Position numbers and translations under genes: made by a program. Below the pieces are notes generated by a model. It ran no database searches. It was not told where the DNA came from and was given only the letters and a program-made list of their open reading frames with translations. Below, piece by piece: positions 34,559-47,038 of a stretch of DNA of 64,000 bases. The DNA is from Okapia johnstoni (Eukaryota > Chordata > Mammalia > Artiodactyla > Giraffidae), in contig CM044316.1 of assembly GCA_024291935.2 (NCBI GenBank), positions 76,400,501 through 76,464,500 of the forward strand, written 5' to 3'. Every line of letters begins with the position of its first letter. Position 1 is the stretch's first letter.

Positions 34559-35200
34559 GGTTAGGTCTTGCTTTTTATCCAATCTATCAATCTCTGACTT
34601 TTCATTAGGATATTTAGAGTTGAGGAGACACTCTACAGGTCTCTAGAACTCTTTCTCTACACAGTTCTCCCCTTCTTGATACTATGCAGTGTAAATTCCA
34701 TCCTCCTTGGCCTTTCCACATTTCTGGTTCCACCTCTTTATTTCAAAAAAAAAAAAAAATTTCCGGTCTCCTCTTGTGTACCCTTTTCCTGGAGCTCACC
34801 TTACTCATTTCCCATCTCTCAGGATTCATTGTCTTTGTTGCTTAATGTTTCTTGTCTTTTAAAACTGTTGCTTCATTATTTTGTCCAGAAATTTAGTTGT
34901 TTCGGGCAGGAGGATAAATATAGTCCCTGTTACTTCATTTTACCTACAGGTGAAAACACAAACTATTCTAGAAGGACACACAATACAGGATTACCACAAA
35001 TAAAGCTCCCATTGCAATGCACTCACCATCCAAAATTATAATACACATGAGGAAATAATCCAGCGTGAGTTGCTCAACACACACAAGAGACAGCAGGCTT
35101 AGATCCAAGAACTTTAGAAAGTAGAATTATTAGATATTGACTATAATATATTTCAAGTAACTCAGGATTTTTTTTAAAAAACTGGAAAAAGTGACAGTCT
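34559..35200. other. Unclassified DNA
   Basis: Contains an A-run near 34746-34759. No gene or repeat recognised. Confidence 0.4.
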
Positions 35201-35208
35201 CAAATAGT

Positions 35209-35345
35209 GTACTGGAGAAGGAAATGGCAACCCAGTCCACTATTCTTGCCTGAAAAATCCCATGGCAGGGAGGCCCGGCAGGAGCCTGGCAGGCTACAAT
35301 TCATGGCGTCATAAAGAGTCGGACATGATGGAGCGATTGAGCACA
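35209..35345 (+). repeat. Bov-A SINE with short target-site duplication
   Basis: A Bov-A unit from CTGGAGAAGGAAATGGCAAC to GGAGCGATTGAGCACA with a small internal duplication (GGCCCGGCAGGAGCCTGGCA). Flanked by CAAATAGT at 35201-35208 and 35346-35353. Confidence 0.85.
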
Positions 35346-35353
35346 CAAATAGT

Positions 35354-37549
35354 ATGAAGCAACTTTGAAAGATATCAAATAGAACTTCTAGAACTAAAAA
35401 TATAGTCATTGAAGTTACATGTATATAGAAGTAGAAGTTTGTTAAGTTTGATTTGCCTAAGATCACTCTACTTGTATGTGGTGGATTTGTAAAAACAATG
35501 CCCGTAATCTTTTTGTTATACTGTATTCTGAATTTAGTGGGAAAATGAATAAGCAAAGAGGGCTTTCTATTTATACTGTCTCCTCCAGTCTTTTGATTTT
35601 ATATTAACTAGTGTTTGAGTCATTGATAATGAAATTAATTTAGCATCTTTATAATTGTGACCTTAAAAAGAAGCACTAACACACATGCTTTAGGCTAAAG
35701 CGAGCTTAGCTCATTTTATTGAACTGAAACTTGAATAAAACTGGGCCTACTCTATTTCAGCTTCAGACCCATGTCAATACATCCAAAATAAATATAGGTA
35801 TAACTCTCAAGTCAAATTATGCATATTCCAATCACCCTTCAAAATTTCATTAAAACCTTTTTTTACATGTCTCGCTTTCCCTCAAAATCCTTTCTCTGTC
35901 TAATGAAATGAACCAAACAATAACAAACACAGCTCTCCTCCCTGCCTCCATACTGCTTTTTCCCTTGTTCCTTCTTTATGATGCCATGTCTCTATTATAT
36001 TAAATCTTATTCTGTTCCCTCTCACTTACATCTTTGTGACATACTTGAAAACAACTTTTATTTTTTATTTTTCTTGGTCCTTCCACCTCACTGTATACCT
36101 TTTTTTTTTTTTTTTTTCTGAAATAGAGATGAAAATAAACATTATTTAACTTCTGGCTTGAATCACCCACAAGAGGGATCTGGCTTGGCAACTAACCATA
36201 CCATACTCACTAGCCCTTTCCTCTTGTTGTTTTAACTAACATTTTTGCAGAAGTAAATCCTGATAAAAAATGAAGCTATATGATTAGAAAAAGTTGAGTG
36301 AGAATTCAGTACAAATGTAGCTTTAATGTACCTCAAGCTGTTTGTCTTAGTTCATTTCAAATCAAAGGATATTTGAATCTTAGAATTGAAATAGATGTTA
36401 GAAGATATATATATAAATATATATATATATGCATATGTTAATTAGTTGATGTATTTTGGTCCTCACTAATTTAAACGCCATGGTGTTTTTATTTTATATT
36501 ATAAAGTTGCCTTTAACAGCTTGAATAATAGTGAAGAGAAAGACCCTTTGTTAACAAAAGAAATAATAAATAGCTACAAAACTATGACATAATGTCCTAA
36601 AAGTTGGGGTGTGATATTGACTCATAACAACTAGTCAACCACACTAATGGAGTGTTGTAATGCAACTTCAGTCTAATGAAAAGACATTGTGTTTTTAAGA
36701 ATGTTTGGCAGATGTCTTCAGATCCATTTGTACTATCTTCCTTTCAGGCTTTCCTTCATCTTGGCTTGTCAAGGGTTATTTCCAGTGCTTGGGACATGGT
36801 AACTTTTGATTACTAGTTGTTGCTTTCTGAGGTGAGCCCTTCTCATCTCTTGCTGGAAACTCTTCCCCCACTGTTCTAAGGATCTTTATACAAAGTGAGG
36901 TATAAATCACTAATCAAAGTTTAAAATGTTACACTTTTCTTTTAATTATGGAACTTTTCAGGTATACATTAAAGTAGAATGAATAGGATGATAAACCTCC
37001 AAGTACCATCATCAACCAGCTTCAACAAGTATTGAAGTTTTTATATTTTCTAAAATCTATTAAAAGGATTCACATTAATTTAAAGGAGCTCCTCCTGTAG
37101 TCTGTGTGCCTAACCTAGATTATAACTGTGAATGTATTCTGTCTGTAACGGGAATCACGATCCACTCAGAGGAAACAGAATGCATGAAGCTTCTCTCCTC
37201 TACAGAAAACAAGAAGTGATTCCTTCTTTTGCTCAAAAATAGTGTTTTACTACCAAAGACCTCTGTTTAATTTTCAAAAAGTGTGGTGCCAGAAATCTTT
37301 TTTTGACACACACAAAAATATTTAGCAAAATTTTGTATGAGTCCTCATGTTTCCCATATATTTATGGAAGTTTCTCTTTTCCTTCTCGGCATTTTCACTC
37401 TAATGTGGGTGTTTGTATGAGGTAGAAGAAGGAAATGGCATTTCAAGAAGGTTGATCTTGATCTCCCATTATCCAAACTTTTAAATATGATAGAAGCTTT
37501 CCCTGAAGGCCTAAAATAATTAAAATATGAGAATCTTAATGGTACTTCC
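35354..37549. other. Long unclassified AT-rich stretch
   Basis: About 2.2 kb without assignable genes or repeats. It holds a 19-base T-run near 36100, a TA-rich patch at 36403-36434 and scattered short open frames. Conservation cannot be judged from one sequence. Confidence 0.45.
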
Positions 37550-37905
37550 TCCTTTTTAAAAAATTATATTGGAATATAGTTGATATACAAGTTTTTACTA
37601 CATTTAATAATACCTCATTCTGAAAGTCAAAGATTTTTTAAAAGCAGGGTGAATGTGTAAGGGGAAGAAAAGCAAAGACAATAATATGTGTATGAAAGGA
37701 GGAAGTTACATTTAGAGAGAGAGAGAGGAAGAAGGTGGATGACTACTTCACTCCTTATTCCAAGACAAATTCCAGATGAATTAAAGATTTAAACAACATA
37801 GAAAACAAAACCATTAAAGTACCAAAAGATAACTTGAGAGAGTTTCTAAAAATAGTATTATAATGGAGAAATTTTTTTTAACAATGACAAAAATCCAAAA
37901 ACCAT
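37550..37905. repeat. L1 fragments in both orientations
   Basis: The AATTATATTGGAATATAGTT block (about 37560) is antisense L1 3' UTR. ATTAAAGATTTAAACAACAT (about 37780) and the following block are sense L1 ORF2. Both are short. Confidence 0.45.
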
Positions 37906-38199
37906 AAAAGAACCCACCTGGATCACAAGGCCCTATATAGTTATCAGGTGGATGGGAATTAATTTTCTGCCAAATGGGAACAGAGTTGTTAAAGACTAGC
38001 TTGGAGCAGTTAGTATTCATTGCTCAAGCAGGATATAATGCCCTTCTGAAGAAGTCATGATTCAGTTAGCAGGAAAGGAGGTGTAAGTTTATGGATAAAC
38101 AACTAACAAGATTTGCCATAAGCACTGTGTCTGTTCTCTGCAGAATCCTTAAGCTTTGCCATAACATTGCCTGATTTTATCTTCTCCTAATATTTTAAT

Positions 38200-38403
38200 A
38201 ACTCGATGACTAAGCAGTAAAGAATCCGCCTGCAATGCAGGAGATGCTGGAGATGCAGGTTCAATCTCTGGATTGGGAAGATCCCCTGGAGGAGGAAAGG
38301 GCAACCTACTCCAGTATTCTTGCCTGAAAAATCCCATGGACAAAAGGAGCCTGGTGGGCTATATAGTCCATAGGGTTGCAAAGAGCTGGACATGACTGAG
38401 CAC
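38200..38403 (+). repeat. Bov-tA SINE with target-site duplication
   Basis: Head plus Bov-A body with a small duplication in the head (GGAGATGCTGGAGATGCAGG). Flanked by AATATTTTAAT at 38189-38199 and 38404-38414. Confidence 0.93.
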
Positions 38404-38414
38404 AATATTTTAAT

Positions 38415-38929
38415 TAAAATAAAAGTAAAAAGAAAAGATGCCATTTCAAAAATTAATAAAATATACAACATAAAATATTTGCTAAGACAGAATATGAGAC
38501 TAACATAAAAGTTTATTTTAGATAATACTGTTGTTATAACATGAAACAATATAATAAATTAAAGACTATAATACAGCAAATTGTTTTAGATGAAAATAAA
38601 TCACAGATTTTTATTCCTTTAATAAATTCCAGAACTTTTCTTCACATCAGATGAACAATATAATATGAAACATTTATAGTTGCAAAATATAGAAAGGGAA
38701 AAATAAATGTAACCATATCATCTTCCAATAATTTAAAAGCTAAATAAACATATATCACCTAAGAACAAGATTACATAAGCAGCATATTACCCATGACTTC
38801 AATCAGAAAGCTCAGGAAATAATATCATCAATACATAATACATTTAAAAAACTTAAGGCCAAAATCATCACTTGGTTTGGTTAATGTAAATATTAAGTCT
38901 GATTACTTGAGAAAAGCAAAATTTTAAAA
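38415..38929. other. Unclassified AT-rich DNA
   Basis: No gene or nameable repeat. Confidence 0.4.
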
Positions 38930-39275
38930 AATTTATTTATTTTCAATTGGAGGATAGTTGCTTTACCATATTGTTTTGGTTTCTGCACTATATCAACAGG
39001 AATCAGCCATAGGTATACATATGTCCTGTCCCTCCTGAAACTCTCCCCCACTTCCCACCCCATCCCACCCCTCTAGGTTGTCACAGAGCACTGGGTTTGA
39101 GCTCCCTGTGTCATACAGCAAATTTCCACTGGCTATCCAATTTTACGCACGGTAATGTACATGTTTCAATGCTACTCTCTCAATTTGTCCCACTCTCTCC
39201 TTCCCCACCTATGTCCACAAGTCTGTTTTTTACGTCTGCATCTCCATTATGCCCTGCAGATGGGTTCATCAGTAA
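38930..39275 (-). repeat. Ruminant L1 3' UTR, antisense
   Basis: TTTTCAATTGGAGGATAGTT, the CATAGGTATACATATGTCCT block and GTCACAGAGCACTGGGTTTG are typical of antisense bovine L1 3' ends. Confidence 0.85.
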
Positions 39276-40277
39276 CATCGACGATTGCACAATTTTAAAC
39301 AAATCAAGCTATATACATAAGTCATAAATTTTTAACTACTAGGAAAATAATATGGCACTATATTTTTCAACCTACTCTTTTGATTTTTGAGCAAAAAATT
39401 CTTGACCAGCTTTTCTAGTTGGCTCAAGCATCTCACAAAGTATTGAAATTTAATGGATATCCTTTCTATTAGCTAAGACTTAAAAAGTATTTGTACCAAA
39501 TAACAAAAAAATTATACCAAAGTACAAATTTGGAAACCCTCATAACCTTTATAATTCATTAATAAACAAAGCAAATGGACAGATGGCAAATTTTAAAATA
39601 TAAAATTAGTTCTAAAAAAAATTGGATCATACTCTACATGTTTTTATAACCTACTTTATTCATTCCCTGTTATATAATGAATATATTTCCTTGTTAATAA
39701 ATTTTAGTTCTAGTACCTCAGTCTAAAAGAAAAAAGAATTCCCATTCCAAACAAAAACGTAATTATCTATGCTATTATTATTATGATTGCTCAAATTCTG
39801 TAAATAACTTAATGCAGTTTGACCTAACTATGGCTATGTAGACAGTTATGTAGATAATTCAGATTTTAAAGCCTTTCATTCTTCAGTAATCTTCATAATC
39901 TTATGAAAGATATTTTTGTTATTCCATAAGGTAAAAAAGCTTATTTATAATTCAAATTTTAAGCTATATAAACTTGTAGCACTCTCAATCCATTAACATA
40001 ATCCTAAATCACCATTATTTTTCACTATATTTGACTCTATTTGTTATAGGCCCCTCACTTTTATCAGTCAACTTTGCTTCAGGAACTAATGATCCTAGAA
40101 ATTATTTAACTTATTCCTTGCTCACATTACATATTGACCAACAAGTTTGCCTACAGTTTTACTCCGTGCATATTTTCATTTTCATTTTCTGTGACCTTGA
40201 CTGGAAACAGTCTCTATGTAGAACATTCTATTCTTATTAACAATGAGAAAGACCAAGACTGTTGGTAGAAATATTCA
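39276..40277. other. Unclassified AT-rich intergenic DNA
   Basis: About 1 kb without gene or assignable repeat. Confidence 0.45.
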
Positions 40278-40480
40278 ATGGCATGTGTGGCTTCTGTTTA
40301 CACATCATTGGCCAAACCAAGTCACATGACCAAACCTGACAAAGTGTTAGGAGAGTATACTCCATTGGACAAGAGGCACTGCAAGTCCCATGGCAATGGG
40401 TAGGAGCACATAACCATCTTATAGATAAGCAGGGAGCAACTCAGGAGGAATACAAACTATCAGTCCTATTTTGGGGGGCT
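40278..40480. repeat. Old interspersed repeat, family unresolved
   Basis: CATTGGCCAAACCAAGTCAC followed by an ATGACCAAACCTGAC block resembles a widespread ancient mammalian retroelement end that I cannot name with confidence. Confidence 0.35.
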
Positions 40481-40844
40481 TAATATATTGGTATCATTTT
40501 ACAAAAGCCTTTGTCTTCTTTACTTCTTACTTTCAGTCAGTTCCAAACTCCCTCCAATTCTTTCCCTGGAGTACTGCTTGATTTGAAGATCAACCTAAGA
40601 AGAATCTACAATCTAAGACAAGTTAGAGAATACTAATGGCAACATGGTTGCTGTGAATGGACTCCAATAAACAGTTTCACAAAAATTATATCTTAATCTA
40701 CTGAAAGAATTTACAGATGTGATTATAGATTCCCTGATAAATTGGATGTGTTGTTATAATGATTATAACAGAAACCAAAAGATAGATGTTGGATGCATGT
40801 TCCGATTAGAAGAGTACTGTAGTATAGGGTGACTTTGGCAAGTA
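40481..40844. other. Unclassified DNA
   Basis: No gene or nameable repeat. Confidence 0.4.
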
Positions 40845-40985
40845 GTTTATACTTGGGGACTTTGGCTTTCCCATTTACTATGTGAGACTAGTAATACCAT
40901 TTCTATAAGGCTACTGACAGGATTAAATGAGGTAAGATATAACACAGAGTAGAATTTTAAAATATTAGCTCTTTCTTCTATTAAA
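40845..40985 (+). repeat. MIR fragment, sense
   Basis: TATGTGAGACTAGTAATACC followed by CTGACAGGATTAAATGAGGT fits the 3' half of MIR. Confidence 0.6.
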
Positions 40986-41290
40986 GAAAGTTTTCAGAAA
41001 TATGCAATAAATGTATCAGTGCCTAACAAAACTTTAGCAAACATTATCAACCAACTGCCTAGAGTTTAGAATGAAAACAATGACTAGTTATGTTCACCAA
41101 GAAGAAATTCACTACAAGACATATCAAACTCTCCTTCATTTTATTTTGTTTTATTTTTTAAGGTTATTAATATGATAGGTGGGAAAGTGCTGTAAAGATT
41201 CTTTTTGAAATTAGCAAGATTTATTCAAAATCACTTATAATACACATAGAAATAAGATAAATGTGGGTTAAGAGGATTTATTGCTTGGTG
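40986..41290. other. Unclassified DNA
   Basis: No gene or nameable repeat. Confidence 0.4.
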
Positions 41291-41293
41291 AAC

Positions 41294-41972
41294 AAACTAA
41301 GATCAAGGCATCCAGTCCCATCACTTCATGGCAAATAGACGGTAAAACAGTGGAAACAGTGGCAGACTTTATTTTTTTGGGCTCAAAAATCACTGCAGAT
41401 GGTGATTGCAGCCATGAAATTAAAAGACACTCACTCCTTGGAAGAAAAGTTATGACCAACCTAGACAGCATATTAAAAAGCAGAAACATTACTTTGTCAA
41501 CAAAGGTCCGTCCAGTCAAGGCTATGTTTTTTCCAGTAGGCATGTATGGATGTGAGAGTTGGACTATAAAGAAAGCTGAGCACCGAAGAATTGATGCTTT
41601 TGAACTGAGGTGTTGGAGAAGACTCTTGAGAGTCCCTTGGACTGCAAGGAGATCCAACCAGTCCATCCTAAAGGAGATCAGTCCTGGGTGTTCATTGGTA
41701 GGACTGATGTTGAAGCTGAAACTCCAATACTTTGGCCACCTGATGCGAAGAGCTGACTCATTTGAAAAGACCCTGATGCTGGGTAAGATTGAAGGTGGGA
41801 GGAGAAGGGGATGACAGAGGATGAGATGGTTGGAAGACATCACTGACTCAATGGGCATGAGTTTGAGTAAACTCTGGGAGTTGGTGATGGACAGAGAGGC
41901 CTGGCGTGCTGCAGTCAATGGTGTCACAGAGTTGGACACGACTGAGCGACTGAACTGAACTGAACTGAACAA
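41294..41972 (+). mobile_element. BovB LINE, 3' part, sense
   Basis: Starts just after the RT catalytic region (AAGATCAAGGCATCCAGTCC) and ends in a GAACTGAACTGAACTGAAC tail. A 177-codon open piece at 41281-41814 encodes the RT C-terminal region, ending in a stop at 41812. The flank AACAAA may be a short target-site duplication. Confidence 0.93.
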
Positions 41973-42104
41973 ATACACGTAAATAGTATTTGAAAATGGA
42001 TTCATGTTCACATTGAGAGGTTTTTGCTTTGTAGTTGTTCATCAGATTATTGATTTGACCTTGAGTGGTAGTATATATAATATGCTTTTCACATGTTTGG
42101 ACTC

Positions 42105-42666
42105 TGTGTCTGCCAGGGTTCTCCAGAGGAACAGAAATGATAGGAAATAGATAAATACATGATAGACAGATAGATAGACCTATCTATCTATAACCTATCT
42201 ATAGATATCTCTCTCGCTAAGGAGATCTCTCTACATACTTATATCTGTCTCCATCTCTATCTATATGTCATATAATTGTGTGTCTGTGTGTGTGTGTGCG
42301 TGCACGCACACGCATGTATCTCTGAGAGAGATTAAGACTTTATTTTTAGGAATGTGCTTACATAATTGTGGAGGAGGCAAGCTAAAAATCTGCAGGGCAG
42401 GTCAGCAACCTGGAACCTTGATAGGAGCTGACACTATAATAGTCTTAAAGCAGTTCTTCTTCTTCAGGGAATCTGCTTTTGCTCTTCGAGTCTTAAACTG
42501 ATGAAGCCTAGTCACATAATTAAGGTTGATCTCCTTTATGTATAGTCAACTGTTGACCTCATCTTCAAACTGCCTTCACAGTAACACCTAGACAGTATTT
42601 AATTAAATAACTAAATAATATAGCCTAGCCAAGGCTTAGGTTTGACACACAAAATTAGCCATCATG
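42105..42666 (-). repeat. L1M-type 3' UTR, antisense, with internal microsatellites
   Basis: CTGCCAGGGTTCTCCAGAGG, AAAATCTGCAGGGCAGGTCA and the AGCCTAGCCAAGGCTTAGGT block give the antisense order of an old L1M end. Its usual CA/TA-rich part has expanded into tetranucleotide and GT repeats. Confidence 0.7.
42150..42320. repeat. GATA/TATC and (GT)n microsatellites with palindrome
   Basis: GATA units turn into TATC units (CAGATAGATAGACCTATCTA). Further right is a GT run that runs into the perfect 18-bp palindrome GTGTGCGTGCACGCACAC at 42294-42311. Confidence 0.9.
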
Positions 42667-42960
42667 GATATGAAAAAAAGTAGAATAGTCAACATATTTT
42701 ATTATATAATGTGGATTAAAAAAAATCTTGAAAGCCTAAAATATTAAACTAAAAGAATGCACCAGATTAAATGCTATGAATTGCATAAACACAGCACTGG
42801 GGAGACTTCACTTGGTTGAATGTTCATAGGGAAAATGTTTCAATAGTAAACGTTCTAACCTCAACATTTTTCAACAGCAGGTGTGAATTGCCAAGAATTC
42901 TATTCATTCCTTTCATTCTTCCTTCCTCCTTTCTTCTTTTTTCTATCCTTCTTTCCTTCC
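42667..42960. other. Unclassified DNA with a CTT-rich tract
   Basis: A pyrimidine-rich (CCTT)n-like tract at about 42908-42962 ends this stretch. Confidence 0.5.
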
Positions 42961-42963
42961 ACA

Positions 42964-44035
42964 GAGGTTTGTTAGGAACTTACTAAATGGCAGGCACTAA
43001 CCGAGGCAAGCAGAACACAGCAGTTAATACAGGCAGAAATCCTGCACTCACGAAGTATGTAGTCTATCTGTGGATGCAGACAATAAGCAAATGAATAAAA
43101 ACATGCTATCACTTCAGGCATTGAAAAGCACTAAGATGGAAAGTCAAACAGTGTAAGTGGAGGCTTTTTGTGGTTAAAGCGGTCAGTGCAGGACCTTATG
43201 AGGATATGACATTTGAGCAGAGTTCAGTGAAGAGAGGAAGTAAGCCAGGCAAAGTTCTGTTGAAGAGTAATTCATGCAGATGATGAAGTAAATTTAAGGA
43301 CTCTGAGACAGTAGGACTGTTGGTGTATTCAGCAAGACATTCATTGTGACAGGACTGTAGTGTAGGGGTAGAGGTGTATGGTGGGCCTTAGGTTTGTGAG
43401 AGAGGAAGAGGTCATGCCAAGGAGGACCTTACAGATCATGGGAAGAAGTTTGCATTCTATTATGTGTGATGGGAGGATCTTAAAAAGGGATGTGAAATGA
43501 TTTCAATTTACATTTTTAAAAGGTTATTCTGGCTAATGTGTGTAGAATAGGCAAGAGGAGTAAAAGCAGAAACAGGAAGATTGCTAGAAGATTCTATCGT
43601 AAAAGTCTAGGTAAGAGATGATGGTGGTTTAGACCGGGGTGGTAGCAATTAAGACTGAAATGTAGTTAAATACAGGATATATTGTGAAGGTAGAACTGAC
43701 AGGATGAACGAATGAATTAAATGTGGGATGTGAGAAAAAGAGAGGAATCAGTGATGTTATTTAAGTTTTTGGCCAGTAAGGGAGCAGTGATACCACTTGC
43801 TACAGTAAGATTCTGAGAGAGCAGCTTTTATGTGTAGGAAATTCAAGAGTCTTATTTTGAACTTGAGATATTTGAATGGAGTTGCCAAGGGACAGTTGAG
43901 CTAAGAGGAGATGCTGGGGTTAGAGATATTAATTTGGGAGCTATTTGCATATACTGTATTTGGTATTTAAAGTCATGGATCTGGATCAAATTATTTAGAA
44001 AGAGTAGTAGACAGTGAAAAAACTAAGGGTACTCC
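42964..44035 (-). repeat. Long L2 LINE relic, antisense
   Basis: Clear order of antisense L2 blocks: TAAATGGCAGGCACTAACCG, GATATGACATTTGAGCAGAG, AGGTAAGAGATGATGGTGGT, AATGTGGGATGTGAGAAAAA and TGGTATTTAAAGTCATGGAT. About 1.07 kb, frames broken. Confidence 0.85.
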
Positions 44036-44700
44036 CAACATTTAGAACTTACAAAAGGTGTCTTGGAGGACTTACTTGTAACCTCAAGTATTAAAAGGTC
44101 TCTATTTTCAACACAAATTTAGAAACACAAACCAGGACTAATGTGCGCAAGTCACCAGGAGCACATTTCTGTTCAATAAAGGGAACCACTTTTTAACACT
44201 TATAGCTAATGCCATGTCTTATGAACATGGAATTACTGTGAATTTTCATATTTTCAACAAGTCACAGACTTTCCAGAAAGGCCTTTTGTATTGGGTAGTA
44301 CTTAACACAAATTCTAATGTCTTTTCAAGATTTAAGACTCAATGTTCATCCTTCAATTTTTTTTCATGATGGTCTTCCTTATTCAACCATCTTCAGCAGT
44401 TGCCTGTTTGCCTCAAGAGAAAATCCTAATGCCTCTGATTAGCTTTTAAAAACTTCTTAACTTTGCTCTAACTTGTAAGTTCATCTTCTTTTGTGAATCC
44501 TCTGCTCTAGTAAGGCTGTTTCTTCCTTCTCTACCACAGAAAAATGTTCTTCTTATCTTCTCACCTTTTCTTATTTCCTGGTCTGGGAGATCCAGTCCTT
44601 CTTCTTTCACTGTTAAAGGAGTTAGAAATTCAAGGAAAAGCTTTGACCTTTTTCTTTGGGATGCAATCTATCTGAATCCTCTGAACTGCCACTGTGGCAA
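44036..44700. other. Unclassified DNA
   Basis: No gene or assignable repeat. Confidence 0.45.
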
Positions 44701-44713
44701 CATAACTCATGTT

Positions 44714-45310
44714 CAGTTCAGTTCAGTCACTCAGTCATGTCCAACTCTTTGTGACCCCATGGACTGCAGCATGCCAGGCCTCCCTGTCCATCACCAACTC
44801 CCAGAGTTAACTCAAACTCATGTCCATTGAGTCATTGATGCCATCCAACCATCTCATCCTCTGTTGTGCCCTTCTCCTCCCACCTTCAATCTTTCCCAGC
44901 ATCAGGGTCTTTTCCAATGAGTCAGCTCTTCGCATTAGGTGGCCAAAGTATTGGAGTTTCAGCTTCAACATCAGTCCTTCCAATAAACATTCAGGACTGA
45001 TCTCCTTTAGGATAGACTGGTTGGATCTCCTTGCAGTCCAAGGGACTCTCAAGAGTCTTCTCCAACACCACAGTTCAAAAGCATCAGTTCTTTGGTGCTC
45101 AGGTTTCTTTATAGTCCAACTCTCACATCCGTACATGACCACTGGAAAAACCATAGCCTTGACTAGATGGACCTTTGTTGACAAAGTAATGTTTCTGCTT
45201 TTTAATATGCTATCTAGGTTGGTCATAACTTTTCTTCCAAGGAGTAAGTGTCTTTTAATTTCATGGCTGCAGTCACCATCTGCAGTGATTTTGGAGCGCT
45301 GCCCCCCCAA
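44714..45310 (-). mobile_element. BovB LINE, 3' part, antisense, with target-site duplication
   Basis: From the CAGTTCAGTTCAGTCACTCA 3' end to a truncation at GTGATTTTGGAGC. A perfect 12-bp duplication ATAACTCATGTT lies at 44702-44713 and 45311-45322. Between the BovB sequence and the right copy is a C-rich filler (GCTGCCCCCCCAA) absent from BovB. The minus strand is open for 174 codons over the RT C-terminus. Confidence 0.93.
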
Positions 45311-45369
45311 ATAACTCATGTTAGCAATCATATATTGAATTTTACATTGTAATTATGTTACCATTTCGT

Positions 45370-46050
45370 AAGTGCATATCTGATCCTCTCACCAGAATTT
45401 TATTCATTGTAATAGATATAGTCCATTGAGCTCCTACTTTGTTCCATTATCTTATCTCAAATCCTCATAAAAACCTCCTGAAGTTAGGTGTAGAAGCTGT
45501 CATCACCTCACCCATTCTCCCTTGTCACTTACTTCTAGTGCATGGTCATGGGATCTCCCTGATGACTCTCTTTAGAAGTTTTGCTTTCTCTCCCCTGTGA
45601 ACATGGGCATCTCAGAAGTACAGTGAGTTAAAGAATCTAGGAGCAGCCTTCACCAAAGGTGGAAGGGAGTTGCAGATATAGGTACCGTCAGATCCTCACT
45701 CCTCATGGAGGATTAACTCTGAGGTGAGTTTAACATGGTTTCTCACAGTTTCCCCCATGGGGTCGAGCCCCTACCCCTTGCCCACAGTGATTACCTATTT
45801 GATGACGCACCCTTTATTTGCTTCCTTCCCTTCCCTGTCTCACTTCCCTCTGTAATGGAGCTTCTTGGGATCACCTCCCAAATAACTTATAATTCAATTC
45901 TAGTCTTGGAGTCTGATTCTGGGGGAAGCTAACTTAGCAACAGATATTGCTATCCACACATGTAGCATATGACAAAACTGAGATTCAGAGAGGTTAAGTA
46001 ACTTGACCAAAGTTCTAGAGCTAACAGAGGCAGAGGAAGGATTTAAATAC
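45370..46050 (-). repeat. MIR, antisense, split by an old insertion
   Basis: The left half (AGCTCCTACTTTGTTCCATT to CTCATAAAAACCTCCTGAAG) and the right half (CAAAACTGAGATTCAGAGAG to TTTAAATACAGTCTTTCTGT) together make an antisense MIR. About 450 bases of other sequence separate them. Confidence 0.65.
45500..45950 (+). repeat. LTR-like element inside MIR
   Basis: The 3' end GATCACCTCCCAAATAACTT, then CTTGGAGTCTGATTCTGGGG resembles the end of an old LTR or retroelement. The same end block occurs at 49.9/50.3 kb. Family unresolved. Confidence 0.4.
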
Positions 46051-46219
46051 AGTCTTTCTGTCCTAGCAACTCAGGTTTGGAGCTGATTTACTGTCTGTAT
46101 TATCATACTGTAATGCTCTGTGAACACTTGGTGAAGAATCTAGTCAAGTGACTATAAAAACCATAAAAATTTCAAGTCAGTTTAGCTTTTCTTTCCCTAA
46201 TATCATTTATCATAGTGTT

Positions 46220-46355
46220 AAATGCTGCATTTATTTATGTGGCTAGATGATTAAATGTTTACCCCCCTCTCTAAATTGTATGATCTATAAGAGCAAGGAC
46301 TGTACCTATTTTGGCTTACTGTTGTTTCCCCGGCACTTAATAAATATTTTAAGTG
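46220..46355 (+). repeat. L2 3' end, sense
   Basis: ATCTATAAGAGCAAGGACTG to CCCGGCACTTAATAAATATT is the conserved L2 3' end in sense. Confidence 0.75.
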
Positions 46356-46965
46356 GAAGAAAAGATGTAATGGAAGCCACAAGTAAGTAAGCAGGAATCA
46401 TGAGGTAGAGAGTTGGGGAGAGAGGGGTGGTTGGGGGTGTTTGGTACTGGGGGCAGAGTCAAGATGGGTGATTGTGTTGAGTAGAGAAATAGAATGAAGT
46501 CGTGACAGGGTTCTTGAGTCACGGGAATAGTGTCACCACTAAAGGAGATAATAACATGGTCCCCATTCTTCAGACATAACCACAAGCATGCCTGTTAGCT
46601 CCCAAGAGCTGCTTGTGGATTCTGAACAATAAAAAAATATTACAGTTCCCTATGAGACTAGACATTTTACTGGGGGACAGTTTTCTTGTTTCCCCTTATT
46701 CTCCAGGAATCTGTATAATAAACCTCATCACTTAATGTAAATCAACCACACCTTTGGAACTCAAATGCTTACAGATCCATTAACTGAAGACAGTAATATT
46801 GTCATACTTTTTCAGAGTTGTGAAAGAGTGCACGTGTACAAATACAAGGCATGAATTTTGCAACACTTTTAATAAAGCAAAACATATTATCAAATTATTT
46901 CTTCACAAATGCCATTGTAATATTCATGATAGCTCTACATGAATATTTCCCATTTGGTTGTGAAT
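46356..46965. other. Unclassified intergenic DNA
   Basis: No gene or nameable repeat. Confidence 0.4.
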
Positions 46966-47036
46966 AAGGAGCCCAGTGGTCTACAGTCCATGGGATTGCA
47001 AAGAGTCAGACACAACTGAGCGACTAACACTTTCAC
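46966..47036 (+). repeat. Bov-A 3' fragment, sense
   Basis: AGGAGCCCAGTGGTCTACAG to CGACTAACACTTTCAC, directly abutting the 3' end of an antisense BovB. Confidence 0.85.
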
Positions 47037-47038
47037 TT

